From Rachicladosporium sp. CCFEE 5018 (Eukaryota > Ascomycota > Dothideomycetes > Cladosporiales > Cladosporiaceae): a stretch of 64,000 nucleotides of DNA. How positions within the stretch are numbered: position 1 is the first letter of the stretch; every line of letters begins with the position of its first letter. The stretch is taken from contig KZ111140.1 of assembly GCA_002077045.2 (NCBI GenBank), positions 1,391,856-1,455,855 on the forward strand. The letters run 5' to 3'. Position numbers and translations under genes: made by a program. Under the pieces are notes generated by a model. The model was not told the DNA's origin. It saw nothing but the letters and a program-made list of their open reading frames with translations, and did not search any database. Of the stretch, positions 21,225-32,474 are shown in pieces.

Positions 21225-22010
21225 ATTCTTACACTCAACTTCACTTGCTGCGCACTGGATATAGCAACTGGGAATAGTGTCTTACGGAGTAGCGCAGGGC
21301 GGCATAAGATGCGAGTTCGTCGACTACACGGAAGCGGCATCAGCGGTTGGGAGGTGAACTTCTAATGAAATGGGGAATGGTCCGGGCATCGCTCGCGCGG
21401 GAGATCGCAGTGTAGGATACAGGGAGGTCGTCATACATCCGGACGAGGTAATATGTAGTATCGCTTTGTGCTGGTCACGGGGCGATGCCGAGAAGATAGT
21501 TATGTACATGTACATGTGAGAGATTCATCAATGATTGCATTCCACACGGCACACTTCCTGTACCTCTGGTGGACTTGCTACCAACCGCATGTGGACCCCG
21601 GGTGGAAGGAACGACTCGAAGAAGGGAGTCAAGTGTCAAGAGGCATCGCCAGTTACGTCAGCTCACTCATGAAACTCGAATCGACCATCTCATGCCGCTT
21701 GACATATGTGAGAGTGCGAAACGTGTTCAGCGTATCCTGTAGTCCGATTCTGAAAAATACAAGAGCCTGAAGTGACGTCTCTGAACCTCGTATGTTCACC
21801 TCTGCTACAGTGCAGGCCATCCCAGCTGGTGGCCATTGCAGAACGACTTCAGGTGGCCCATGAACATCGGTGGCAATCCCTGCATCAATAGCAACCGGGG
21901 GCTACTCGTATAGACAGACTCTTCTGAGAGTGATGTCCCGAATCACGATATCGCTGCGGAATTCTCTGTCGACCCGCACTCAGCTGCTGTGCATGAGCGC
22001 TACTACGGAC
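21225..22010. other. No gene seen; duplication copy 2 begins within it
   Basis: After the stop of the poly-Q Myb gene, 41 bp are single copy in this window, then sequence matching position 1 onward starts at 21266. No supported frame is present. Confidence 0.6.
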
Positions 22011-23352
22011 CTAACATCGCGTCGGCATCAGACTAGAGACGGGTCCCAGTGGGGCCGCTGTTGGCTCCATAGTCTGCAGCTTGTCGTACGCCGAGGTATC
22101 GGCCCACAGCCTCACTGCCACAGACTCCGAGTTCTGTGTGTGGCGTATATCTGGGGATGGCAGAACGCGTCTCGGGTAGGGTACTGTCACGGAGCCCAGA
22201 AGAGGTGGCTTAGGGGCCATCGATCGCAGTCCAGTCGAGGGCGAACTCGTGCCTCGTACGGCGTAGCTGTTGATTGCTGGGTATCTTGACAGTCCGCTGG
22301 GATGCATGACGTTCGAGTCCAAGATGTCGTCGAATATGCTTGGCAGGGTGAGTGGTTTCGTCTGTGCAGGATTGGAGACCGCCAGAAGAGTGGTATTGGT
22401 GCCCTTGCTTGATGTGCGGAAAAGTGAGTTGCTTCGTACTGAGGCTTTAGTATGGTAGCTGCTGGCGGGAATGGCTAGAGCATCGCGATCGTCCGACTTA
22501 GCTCTTGCGGGAAACGATATTCTCGATCGCTTCGCAACGGACTGCTCGACATCTGCCGCTCGCTCGCGTTTCCGGGAATGCTTCTGTGCTCCGGCATGCT
22601 GCATCCTTGCGTTGAAGTGATCGAGCGCCCGCTGCGCCGAGATCTTGTTGTCTTCGGCATAATCTCCCCCGGAACGCCTCGGCGGCTTCTCCGGATCTGT
22701 CTTTCCCACGGCACGAGCAGCACGAAGTGCAACTTCGTAAGCGGTCCCTTCTGCCAATCCAATATGGTGAAGGACCTTCAATCGCAGAGCTTGGGCTGTG
22801 CGGCCAAGTGTCTGTTCCAAGGCCTGGTAAGGGTTGCCGCCATCAGCTGAGCGGTACTCAAGAAGCATTCGGATCTAAATTCGCCGTCAGCATCCGCAGA
22901 CTATGAGGTAGGGGGTAGTCGCATGCTGATGTAGTATCTCCAGGGATGCTAAGTGGCAAAAGTGCTGGTGGAACTGTAACAAGGCTATCACGATCCGACT
23001 TCCTCGAGAAGAAAGTGCTCCGTAGCCCTCACGGGCATGTCACTTACATGCTCCTCGGTCCACGCCTTTCCGCTATTCCAGAACCTCTTCTCGTTCTTGA
23101 TGATAGATGAGCCGCGCCCACTGCATGCTGAAGTCGCTAGAGCTGACGGCTGCTCCATCGCCGCGTTGGTGTGACAATGGAGATGCTTGAAGTCGAGTGA
23201 ATGCCTTCTTGTACATGATGGTGGCAAGAGCGTGCTTGAAGCCGCATATGAACGACAGGTACTGCTAGCGATGGCGAGTAAGAGCCGAGCTGATTGTTGA
23301 GAACATACTTACAGCTGTAGACAGCCATTTGCAAGGCTTGGAATGGTTGCAT
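22011..23352 (-). CDS. Myb/SANT-like DNA-binding protein, copy 2 (intact)
   Basis: A putative nuclear DNA-binding protein. My model has exons 23352-23313, 23127-23048 and 22874-22011, giving about 327 residues. Both donors are strong (GTAAGTATG at 23312, GTAAGTGAC at 23047), and the second acceptor follows a CTGAC branch site. Joining exons 2 and 3 creates a Myb-like unit: K-A-W-T-E-E-H-I-R-M-L-L-E-Y-R, then L-G-R-T-A-Q-A-L-R-L-K-V. The unit spans about residues 30-80. The rest is basic and Ser-rich with a possible nuclear signal (K-H-S-R-K-R-E-R). The first acceptor is uncertain; three AGs in the same phase are possible. The start Met is also uncertain. It is divergent from the symporter, so it could regulate it, though nothing in the sequence proves that. 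Confidence 0.6.
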
Positions 23353-24698
23353 CTGCCTGTAATAGAGATTGCGCTCTATCCTGGTTCTTCTGGACGTAGT
23401 AAAACACTTCAGCGCTGGAAAGTGACACCCAAACAACCGCGCCATATGTCAATACCTATGCAATTGACTTTCGGAGGCGCTATGGTCGTGACTTCAGTAG
23501 CAATCGTGGGATTAGCCATCGGTCATATTTTTTATCTGCAAGCATATGACCTCGCTTGATACCTGTGGGTAGCATAACAGATGCTGCGCACAGAATGACA
23601 TCGCGATACAAGTCGTCGACGCTAGCAGGTTGGTTTCATTGTCGCGACTTCCTCACGCGGTCCACAAAGCGAGCTCGGTATTGCGATGACGGGCATGATT
23701 TCCTCAAGCGTCTGTTGAACGTCTGTTCTTGGCGCAGGAGGAATACCCACCGGCGTCGTACGTCCGTAGCACCGTGCAGAGGTTGACTATGTTGGCTTGT
23801 TGCGAGGAGAGCAAAATCTTGGAAGTGAGGACATGACTTGACGCGCTTCAAGCATCCGTCCCGCCTTTCGGCCCGGAAGTCTGGATTTGCACTTGATCGT
23901 GCTTACCGAGTCTCCTGGTGACTTGCAGTTGTAGCACTTCACGATACTCTGCCGCCCTCTTCACCTAGCGACCGACACATGATACTTGTCACCACGCAGC
24001 TTGCTTCTACAGCCACAGCCACGGCCACTCGCTACCCTCTGATGTTCCCGTTTGGCGAGCGAGTCCTCCACGCTGCTCTGCATTCTGGCCACACGACCTT
24101 AACTATCACAGTCTCATACTCGATCATCGAGAGCCCATAATCGAGACGAGGAGCCTACTCAATGTCCTAGAATGTTGGCACTGTTGGGTCGTAAGGTGTG
24201 AAGACATAATATCGACGGGTACAACGGACGGTTTGTCACTCCTCATCTTGGCATTCCTTATCTGCACTCCTGTGCCTCGCCTATCTCAAACATGCACCTC
24301 GATGGAGCTGCCGCTTTTGTAGATGCCGATAGCATCGCCTGCAATCGAATGGTCGCCGAAGAGGTCGAGGCAAACCCATCGGATTCTTCGTCGCGATCTT
24401 AACTGTACATGTGGACTCACGTCCGGCAGATGCTATCTGACCGGCTACAGAACGCCTCCACATGGGCAATATGTGAGATACGAAGGCCTTGGCAGTGCTC
24501 TCCGCGAATGATCAGCCTGCGTTCTTGACTTCAGATGAGGTCATGGCGGCTCAATCGCATGGACACATCGGGGTGTGCGTGTTGTGGAGTGGACGAGTAT
24601 CACAAGCTAGGCTATTTGTATACCTGTTCGTCCCATCAAGATCTCTCTTCGTCCGCAACCCGACCTAACGACCTTACCCATACGACTCACTGGCAGCT
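23353..24698. promoter_or_regulatory. Intergenic region upstream of Myb-like gene and symporter, copy 2
   Basis: About 1.35 kb matching 2088-3435 with a few percent differences. It must hold the two divergent promoters. No gene is seen; a 76-codon frame without ATG start is open in both copies. Confidence 0.5.
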
Positions 24699-26378
24699 AT
24701 GTCGGATCCTTCAATGAAAGAGAAAGATGTCGAGGCCTCAATCCGCGGCCCCAGTCCCGATCTCGCGGTTGGCGAGGTCAAAGACGTTCGCAATGCGGAT
24801 GCAGCACTGGCTTTCCTCCGACACGAGGGTGCAGTGCGAGAGATGACGCCCCAGGATCACAAGAAGCTTGTCCGCAAGATCGATCTCATGATCATGCCCA
24901 TCATGTGGGGATGCTACTTCTTTCAGTATCTCGACAAGACACTTATCAACTACGCCAACGTCATGGGCCTACAAGAAGACGCACACATCACCAAGGCTCA
25001 GTTCAGCAACCTCGCGTTGATCTTCTACGTGAGCTACTTAGCTTTCGAGTTCCCACACGGATATGGCATGCAGCGGCTTCCAACCGCGAAGTATCTGGGC
25101 GCAATGGTCTTCTTCTGGGGCACGATTGTCGCGAGTACGAGCGCCTGCAAGAATTGGGGGGCTCTCGTCACAACCCGTGTACTCCTTGGAGTCTTCGAGA
25201 GTGCGGTCGCGCCATCGTTGATCCTCATCACCGGGATGTGGTACAAAGCCGACGAGCAGCCACTCCGAACGGGCATCTGGTACTTGGGAACTGGGACCGG
25301 CACTGTTGTTGGCAGCCTCATTTCCTACGGTTTCCAGCATTACAAATCCAGCACCTTCACTAGCTGGCAAATCATGTTTCTTGTCGTTGGCCTGATGACA
25401 TGTTGCCACGGCCTTGTAGTTATGCTGATCCTCCCGGACAACCCGATGAGGAGTCGTCTGACACATGACGAGAAGGTCTGGGCTATTGAGAGACTTCGCG
25501 AGAACCAGACTGGTATCGAGAACAAACACTTCAAGCCAGCGCAAGTGTTTGAGTGCCTCACCGATCCACAAACCTGGATGCTCTGCTTGATAACCATTGC
25601 TTCCAACGTGCCGAATGGCGCTGTCTCCAGTTTCCAAGCCACGCTCATCAAGGGGTTCGGTTACGATAGCAAGACCACCGCTCTGCTACAGATCCCGTCG
25701 GGATTTATCTCAATCATCGCCATCCTCATTGCCACTTACCTGGCAGGTCGATTCAGCCAACGCGCTTGGAATCTTATCGCCTTGCTAGTGCCGGGTATCA
25801 TGGGCGGTTGTTTACTAGGTAATATAGAAGCTGCATATTGTTTCAGGATTAGCTGACCTCGTGCGATAGCGTTCTTGCCTGATGAGAACAAGATCGGGAA
25901 GCTGATAGGGAACTATCTCACCAACTGCATAGGTAAGCAAGCAGGACCCAGAGCCACGCCTACCACATACTAACGACCGGCATAGGCGCGACTTTGCCAT
26001 TACTATACAGCTGGGTATCATCGAACATTGCAGGCCATAGTAAGAAAGTGACGATGAACGCCCTGCTACTCATGTCGTTCTGCATCGGCAACATCATCGG
26101 ACCATTGTCAGTATCCTGCGTCATGCTCTCCATTCGCTCAGCAGAAATACTGACTCTCTCCCAGGACCTTCACGGCGGAGTCAGCACCTGAATACGTCCC
26201 GGCCAAGATTGCAATCGTTGTGACTTGCACCGTTGCTGCAGTCTTGACGATAGCTTTGCGGATGTATTACGTCTGGGAGAATAAGCGGCGCGATGCGTTG
26301 CCGGACGGTCACAAAGCTGACGTCGAGTTTTCGGATCTGACTGATCGGAAAAACAAAGAATTCAGGTACAGACTTTAG
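24699..26378 (+). CDS. Anion:cation symporter (Dal5/allantoate permease family MFS), copy 2
   Basis: Same product as at 3436, with exons 24699-25818, 25870-25932, 25986-26106 and 26165-26378 and 505 residues. All four exons have the same lengths and all splice sites are kept. In exon 1 only two residues differ from copy 1 (Ala for Thr in the N-terminal tail, Arg for Lys before the central loop) against about 15 silent changes. Such a ratio means both proteins are still functional. The substrate is unknown; the family carries small organic anions with protons across the plasma membrane. Confidence 0.9.
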
Positions 26379-27435
26379 GTGAGAGGGTGAAAACTGCGAG
26401 ACACATGCGTCTGTATGACTTCGAAAGCCTACCACGGGTCTTCTGCCTTCGCTGCTCCTACGGTCTAAGACGCGCTCATCCCTCAGCATGCTCACCCAAC
26501 ACGACGAACCTTGGCGTGCATCGTATTTGAAAGTCAAAGACAAGGTGTTGTCTTGCATCATTTGACCCGACCTCTCACAGAGACAGCACTACAGTTCCTG
26601 AATGCCACTACTGGGCCGATAGCAGCACTGCTAACAGCCCGTGCTCTGGGGGAAGCGGGTGTATCGTAGGCTCGGGAGATCTTCTAGCAGCGAGTTGAAG
26701 TCTGTATATATTAAGCCGTGTGCCACCCACATGTGTAGTGCAAGACCATGTTAGACGCAGCGGACTATGGAAGTCGTTTGAACAAAACCTTTGCATGTAC
26801 TTTCACATTGTCTTCCTACATGACAGACGCAGACCCGGCGCGCGAAGAGCACTTGCGCTGCTACATGGTACCTGACAGCCAGTGTGCAACTGCAACTGCC
26901 AACGAAGTGGACAGGCATGGTCTGCCGTCGCTGTAATCGAGAACTTACAGCAAGCTCTTGGTCGCGGATTGGAGGTATGTGATTCCCTCCTAAGGTGTAT
27001 GAGCCACGACTTCTGACATGGGAAGTGAAGTGAGCAGAAAGAGCGACACCTGTGGGCATCTCCGAACACCTCGGTCTGGTAATTGTTCTACAAGCGCCCA
27101 ATGTACCTTCCAGTCGACAATCATACGCGGTAGCTCGATATAACGGGTCCATTCCGATCTTCCACGTGGATTGTCCACGTTGCCGCCGATCTGGTGCGGC
27201 ACTTGTAAGGTTCGTGGCGTCATGCGGAAGGCTTCCAGAAGATCGGGTCGCTCTCCTTGCGAAAGCACTGCAGTGTACTACCCGACTTCAGCCTCTGCTG
27301 CTCATTCGAGCAGTACGACCTCTTCACCACCGTCCGATCGGAGAAGACCTGGATAGACGCACCTGGCCATTCAAACTTTATGCATCTGCGAGTTCCCGGC
27401 ATCCCCCATGCACGAGCACATCTGACCCGGCACCA
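26379..27435. other. No gene seen (intergenic, duplicated)
   Basis: Matches 5116-6163 with small indels that break the short frames found in copy 1, which argues against coding. The right part should hold the promoter of the 27699 gene. Confidence 0.55.
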
Positions 27436-27606
27436 ATGCATGCGCCACGAAAGCGTGCCAAGATTAGTTGCGCGACCTCCACCCTCGACTATGCAGCTCT
27501 CTGCGACGCTGCACATGCAGCTCTTTGCAGCCACCATCCCACTCTTCATTGCGTCAGGCCCTCTTCATCTTCAACACTTCACTTCTGTACCCTCCTCTTG
27601 GCATGA
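27436..27606 (+). other. Upstream ORF or missed first exon of the 27699 gene
   Basis: Counterpart of 6164-6424. It starts MHAPRKRAKIS. The frame stops at 27606 because of a 1-bp insertion relative to copy 1. The first 117 bases (27436-27552) could splice to 27672 and continue in frame to ATG 27699, exactly as in copy 1, with the indel inside the intron. The donor GTCAGG is slightly better than in copy 1. Confidence 0.4.
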
Positions 27607-27698
27607 CGATTACTCTTTCGATGAAGCCGCTGTAATTTAAGGCCCATCGCGGCGGGTCACGACCCTCACAGGCTTTCGAGCAAGTCTTCTTTCTTGAG

Positions 27699-30392
27699 AT
27701 GCGGTTCCCACCTACACCTCCCGACGAGGCGGCGGCGGATCCGCGGCTTGATACGCCGCCTGTGTTGGGGCTTCCGTCGCCGGACTACACCCCTCCCACG
27801 GCTGTCGGCGCAAAGGTGCACATGGGTGATGGCCGGCTACTCAAGACTCCGCGGCCGGCGTTCCTGACTTTCGACAATGATTCAAGAGCGGAAAGCTTCA
27901 TCACGGCGAGGGAGGAGCCGTCGATGGAGCACTTGACGCTATTCGAAAATCGAGGTGGACCCGTCCAATTGCCCATGTCTATTGCTGGTGGGGCTGGAGG
28001 CGAGTCCCTAGACATGGACAGCGACGGTCGATCTACACCCAAGCCTGACTTCGGACAACATGAGCTACCGCGGACTCCCAGTCCGGTTCGCGATGGTGTC
28101 CCGCGCGCCGTGCCAGATCGAGCTGAAAAGCGATCCAGCACGCCTCCAAGTGGTGGTAGCGTGAGAAGAAAGCCGTATCGTGACAACGCCAGTGAGTCTG
28201 GTACAGCTGGTAGTCGAGATGCAACCAGATCCAAATCATACCAGATGGTAGGGAGTAGTGAGGCTGGCAGTGCAGGGTCCGAACAGTATGAGTCCTGGGA
28301 GAAGCATGTAAGCTATGTGCATAGCGATGATGAAGACTTGAGAGGGGAATCACCATCGCCAGCGAGCAGAAATTCGGCAGGTGGCGCACCTCCGGACGAT
28401 GATGCATGGGAGAAGCACATCTCTTACATTTCCTTCGACGGGCCCACAGTCACTTCTGACCAAGTGTCGAGCCCAGTAGCGATGAACCCGAATACTGGAG
28501 AGCTGTCGAGCATACACCTCCGTGGTAAGGGAAGTAAGAGGTCTGGGCATGGCATGAACACTGGGAAGGTGCGATCGAGCAACACACGTGGGCTAAGCGA
28601 TATTGCTCGATCGGACGAATTGCCACAAGAACGAAAACACTCTCTTCACAGAGTTCCTCACCTCGACGCTCTACAGCCGCCTCCGTTGAACATTACAGTG
28701 CGCAAGAAACGACTGCCTCAACCATCCACGATTGGTGTTGTCGACGACAGTCTCGGTGACAGCGAGCCTACAGTCCTGCGCGACGACTTGGACTTCGATG
28801 AGAGCAGTCAAATTCTATCCTCTTACCAACACAACGCCGACGAACTCGACCTGATCTACAGGCACATCCGCACAGCGAACATGGACAGATTTGACGCGCT
28901 GCAGTCTGGCAAGGCGGTGGAAGCGAAGGTGATCTCTGCTCAAGACGCCATGGGCCATGCACTGCGACGCGTTTCCAAATGCCATTCACTTCGCACTGCG
29001 AGCGATGCAAGTAGTGTTAATAGCGGTGATCTGCTTCCCAGGGATGTTCACGGACGTAACACGGTCAAGGAACCAGAACCGTCAGTTCAGTCACTATCGC
29101 AAGCTATTCGTCCGAGCCGACGCGCTGAAATACTCAGTGGGCAGTACGATCCGAAAGCGTCGAACTTGCGGGCTGTGTCCAACCCAGTGCCACCACGCCA
29201 ATTGCGTCGCGAGAGACGAATTCTGAGCGACACGATCAAGAACAGACCGATGGAGGTGTACGACGCGACTTTACGTGCCAAATTGCGAAAGGGAAATCAA
29301 ACATCTGAAGTCATCGAACGGCCTGCCCACCAGTTGCGCCATACCTCGATGCCTGCTTCCAACAAGAGCAAGTCCAATCGAGCAATGAGCTTAGTGGCTC
29401 AGCAAGGCAGCTCGCACGAGAACGAAGCGTTTGAGCACGGTCTCCGTCGTCACTCCAGAGATTATCGCCTGGAGAAGCTTTCAATGACGGATCATGCTCC
29501 AAGACTGGTGGAAGTCGATCGCATCGTGTCTCCAATTACGCCGCAATTCCTGGGCATCTCAGCACATCAGCATTCCCGCAGTATGGCAACGATCGCTTCG
29601 CAGAGTCAATGGTCTGCCAACGCCGAGCTATGCGAAGCCAGCAATATGGAGATTTTCCCCCACAGCAACAAGAGTGTCATGGTTGTCGACAACGCCTCTC
29701 GACCGACAAGCAAAGACAAAGAGCAATCACTCAAGGATGGCTACATCGACGAAGACAACATAGCATTCAGAGGCCCATACCACGACTTTGTTGATAAGTC
29801 GTTTATCAAACGACCTACACAGCCAACTTTCGCGCTGAATGGACAGGATATGCAAGCTGGTGATGGAAAGCAAGTACCGCAGATCAATTGCATTCCGCCT
29901 ACGCCAAACAGCGAGTTGGACAGACAATTAATCAGTCCTGAGAAACGCCCATCACTCGCGTCACACGTGCGTCGTTTCTCTGAGATGCTGTTTCCACGTC
30001 GGCAATCGATCTCGCAAGAAGAGAACGATCCCCGTAACATCAGCTTGCATCCGAATTGGCGTCCATCTTACGCGACAAGCTACTCTACAGACTCCGTCGA
30101 CTCGCTCCCAGAAATGGGACAAGACTTCGACACATTGCCACGAGGTGGCGATACTTCCGACCACCCAACCAAGTTCCCAAGAAAGTTGAGTGTCCGTATG
30201 CCCGGATTCCGTGGTACAGGAGGGTTTAGTCAGGGTAATAGCTTGGGTATCGACAGGCATGGAACGAATGTACGAAGGCATTGGGTGGATGGACAAAGGG
30301 TGAAGGGAAATGGGAAGAAAGGGTTTAGTATTCCGGGTACAAGTAAGAGGGTCGTGTTCGTTGGTTTGGGAGGGTTGACGGGACGTAAGTGA
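27699..30392 (+). CDS. Large low-complexity protein of unknown function, copy 2
   Basis: An 897-codon frame, the same length as copy 1 with no indel visible. Family unknown. It keeps the two W-E-K-H-(V/I)-S-Y repeats, the S/T-P-rich N-terminus and the hydrophobic-basic C-terminus. Protein differences are numerous: about 28 in the first 330 residues, many of them Leu/Pro, Ser/Pro or Arg/Gly changes. In the first 540 bases I count roughly 12 amino-acid-changing against 5 silent substitutions, close to what relaxed constraint would give. Even so, the frame has stayed open over 2.7 kb in both copies. Confidence 0.75.
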   Translation: MRFPPTPPDEAAADPRLDTPPVLGLPSPDYTPPTAVGAKVHMGDGRLLKTPRPAFLTFDNDSRAESFITAREEPSMEHLTLFENRGGPVQLPMSIAGGAGGESLDMDSDGRSTPKPDFGQHELPRTPSPVRDGVPRAVPDRAEKRSSTPPSGGSVRRKPYRDNASESGTAGSRDATRSKSYQMVGSSEAGSAGSEQYESWEKHVSYVHSDDEDLRGESPSPASRNSAGGAPPDDDAWEKHISYISFDGPTVTSDQVSSPVAMNPNTGELSSIHLRGKGSKRSGHGMNTGKVRSSNTRGLSDIARSDELPQERKHSLHRVPHLDALQPPPLNITVRKKRLPQPSTIGVVDDSLGDSEPTVLRDDLDFDESSQILSSYQHNADELDLIYRHIRTANMDRFDALQSGKAVEAKVISAQDAMGHALRRVSKCHSLRTASDASSVNSGDLLPRDVHGRNTVKEPEPSVQSLSQAIRPSRRAEILSGQYDPKASNLRAVSNPVPPRQLRRERRILSDTIKNRPMEVYDATLRAKLRKGNQTSEVIERPAHQLRHTSMPASNKSKSNRAMSLVAQQGSSHENEAFEHGLRRHSRDYRLEKLSMTDHAPRLVEVDRIVSPITPQFLGISAHQHSRSMATIASQSQWSANAELCEASNMEIFPHSNKSVMVVDNASRPTSKDKEQSLKDGYIDEDNIAFRGPYHDFVDKSFIKRPTQPTFALNGQDMQAGDGKQVPQINCIPPTPNSELDRQLISPEKRPSLASHVRRFSEMLFPRRQSISQEENDPRNISLHPNWRPSYATSYSTDSVDSLPEMGQDFDTLPRGGDTSDHPTKFPRKLSVRMPGFRGTGGFSQGNSLGIDRHGTNVRRHWVDGQRVKGNGKKGFSIPGTSKRVVFVGLGGLTGRK

Positions 30393-30900
30393 TGATGTAC
30401 ATGATGGGCACAATGGGACGAGACAATGGGTGTACATGACTATGGACGCGCAACAATGGTTAGCTGGCTATGGGTAATGATTCGGGATAATGGCTTTGGA
30501 CGCGACTGGGCGATGATTGGTCCGTTGGCTGTAGTATATGTATATTGGCATCCTTTCTTCCACTTCACCTCGACGCAACTGAGAGCTCCCTCGTGACTCG
30601 ACATAGCAGCTCAGTCTGTTTTGTTCCCTGCGCCTCGCTTTCTATCGACAACCTCCCTGTCTCAATCAACCATCGCTCGAGGGGCGGTTGCTGATAGTGG
30701 TGGCTACTGGCATCATCACTTGTGACTCCTGTCACTTCGTCATTATCCCTCGGTTCATGGTGGCTCGATCCCGCAACCCGTTCCTACCATCACTCACTAC
30801 AAAGTGATTTCACCACGAGGCGCATCCGTACATCCTCCGCGCTCGCATGCACCTCAGCTTCACCACTCACATTCCAGGCAATTGCATCACAGCCGCGACT
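30393..30900. other. Convergent intergenic region, no gene seen
   Basis: Matches 9120-9627 closely and presumably holds the 3' untranslated regions of the two converging genes. Confidence 0.6.
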
Positions 30901-32232
30901 TCACACCACGCCCTCCTCCCTCAAACTCCCAATCTCACTCTCACAATACCCAAGCTCTCCCAACACCTCATCAGTATGCTCGCCCAATCTCGGAGGTCGT
31001 GACCTCAGACTTGTGTCCGCATCACTGAACTTCACCGGCGTGCCGATCCCCCGCCACTTCCCAGAGCGCACTGCATCCCACTCAACAGACTGCACCATCT
31101 CCCTTGCTTGCGTCTGCGGATGTTCGAAAGCTTGCTGTATACTATTCACGGGACCGTGAGCTAGACCAGAGCCATTTAGTAGTGTAAGCCATTCCTTTGA
31201 CGTCTTAGCCGCAAAGACGTCGTTGAATACGTCGTCCATGAGCGGACGATGCTCGACTCGCTTAGCATTCGTGATGAAGCGAGGATCCTCGACCAAATCA
31301 TTGCGATCGATCTTTTGACACAGTGTCCGGTATTGACGATCGTTATTCGCAGCCAGTGTCAGCCATAAGCCATCCTTACACTTCCACGTATTGTACGGCA
31401 CAATCGAAGGATGTGCAGCACCATACCGTTTACCATCAATGCCTCTGTTGAGCCAGTTGGCACCGACATTGATAAGCAGACTGATCTGCGTTTCGAACAG
31501 TGAAGATGAGATATGCTGGCCTTTGCCTGTCCGGTCGCGAGCGTATAGTGCAGCCATGATGGCTCCATGCGTGTAGAGACCAGTCGACATGTCCGTCATA
31601 CCTAGTCCAGGCCGTACAGGACCGCCATCTGGGTGGCCGGTGATGTGCATCAAACCGCCCTCAGCGGCTGCAATCGCATCGTAGCCTGCACGCTTGCTAT
31701 ATGGACCTGTGGAGCCATAGCCGGATATCGATGCATAAATGAGCTTTGGGTTGACAGCAGACAGCTTCTCATAGCCAATGCCTAATCGATCAGCTCCCCC
31801 AGGCACGAAGTTCTCAAGCACAACATCAGACTTCTTTGCTAGCTCGTGCACAACGTCTAAAGCCTTCGGCTTCTTCAGATCAAGCGTCAGGCTCCGTTTG
31901 TTGCGATTGATAGCCGCGAAGTAAAAGCTGATCGGCTTCGCATCGTCAGTCCAGTCTTGATCCTCGCCGCTACCCTGCCATGATCGAGTCTCGTCGCCTT
32001 GCCCGGGCTGCTCGACTTTGATCACATCTGCGCCGTAGTCGGCGAGAATCTGGCTGCAGAACGGGCCAGCAAGGATGCGAGAGAAGTCTAGTACACGGAC
32101 ACCTTCCAGTGGCCGATTGCTTTGCCCTGACCATGCGAGTGTTGATTCTCCTCGGGCGTCCAAGTGTTTGGACACTTGTGCCTTCAGGGTCCTGTGCTTG
32201 ACTAGCCTGTTACGGCCAATATGTCGAAACAT
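30901..32232 (-). CDS. Family III CoA-transferase (CaiB/BaiF; SUGCT-like), copy 2, mitochondrial
   Basis: Same enzyme as at 9628: 443 residues counted from the Met at 32232, with an alternative Met three codons upstream at 32241. The enzyme core, including G-V-R-V-L-D-F-S-R and the Asp in G-M-T-D-M-S-T-G, is preserved. The N-terminal 40 residues differ in nearly half their positions from copy 1 but remain rich in Arg/Lys and His and poor in acids, as expected of a presequence. A middle stretch, near residues 310-345, also differs in several places. Intronless and divergent from the dehydrogenase. Confidence 0.88.
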   Translation of the reverse strand: MFRHIGRNRLVKHRTLKAQVSKHLDARGESTLAWSGQSNRPLEGVRVLDFSRILAGPFCSQILADYGADVIKVEQPGQGDETRSWQGSGEDQDWTDDAKPISFYFAAINRNKRSLTLDLKKPKALDVVHELAKKSDVVLENFVPGGADRLGIGYEKLSAVNPKLIYASISGYGSTGPYSKRAGYDAIAAAEGGLMHITGHPDGGPVRPGLGMTDMSTGLYTHGAIMAALYARDRTGKGQHISSSLFETQISLLINVGANWLNRGIDGKRYGAAHPSIVPYNTWKCKDGLWLTLAANNDRQYRTLCQKIDRNDLVEDPRFITNAKRVEHRPLMDDVFNDVFAAKTSKEWLTLLNGSGLAHGPVNSIQQAFEHPQTQAREMVQSVEWDAVRSGKWRGIGTPVKFSDADTSLRSRPPRLGEHTDEVLGELGYCESEIGSLREEGVV

Positions 32233-32474
32233 CAACTCCACTGTATCATGTCCTCCACAAGCAAGAAATGCACGCTGTTACATCTCTACTCTGGTCGATG
32301 CATACAGTATGTCAATCACGGCTGTGCATGGTCAATTGGTGGGGTCATATAACCAATGAGGGGACATGCCGAGGTTGCGCAGCGGTGTTATACACGAGCA
32401 GCGCATCTGCTTGACGATGCAAGAGAAGTTACTATTTAGCCAGTGCAGTAGGCAGAGTAAAGAGAGAAACAAGT
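32233..32474. promoter_or_regulatory. Shared promoter of CoA-transferase and acyl-CoA dehydrogenase, copy 2
   Basis: About 240 bp between divergent starts. It is much more diverged from copy 1 than the genes beside it; the block GGGGACATGCCGAGGTTG is retained near 32361-32378. Confidence 0.5.
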
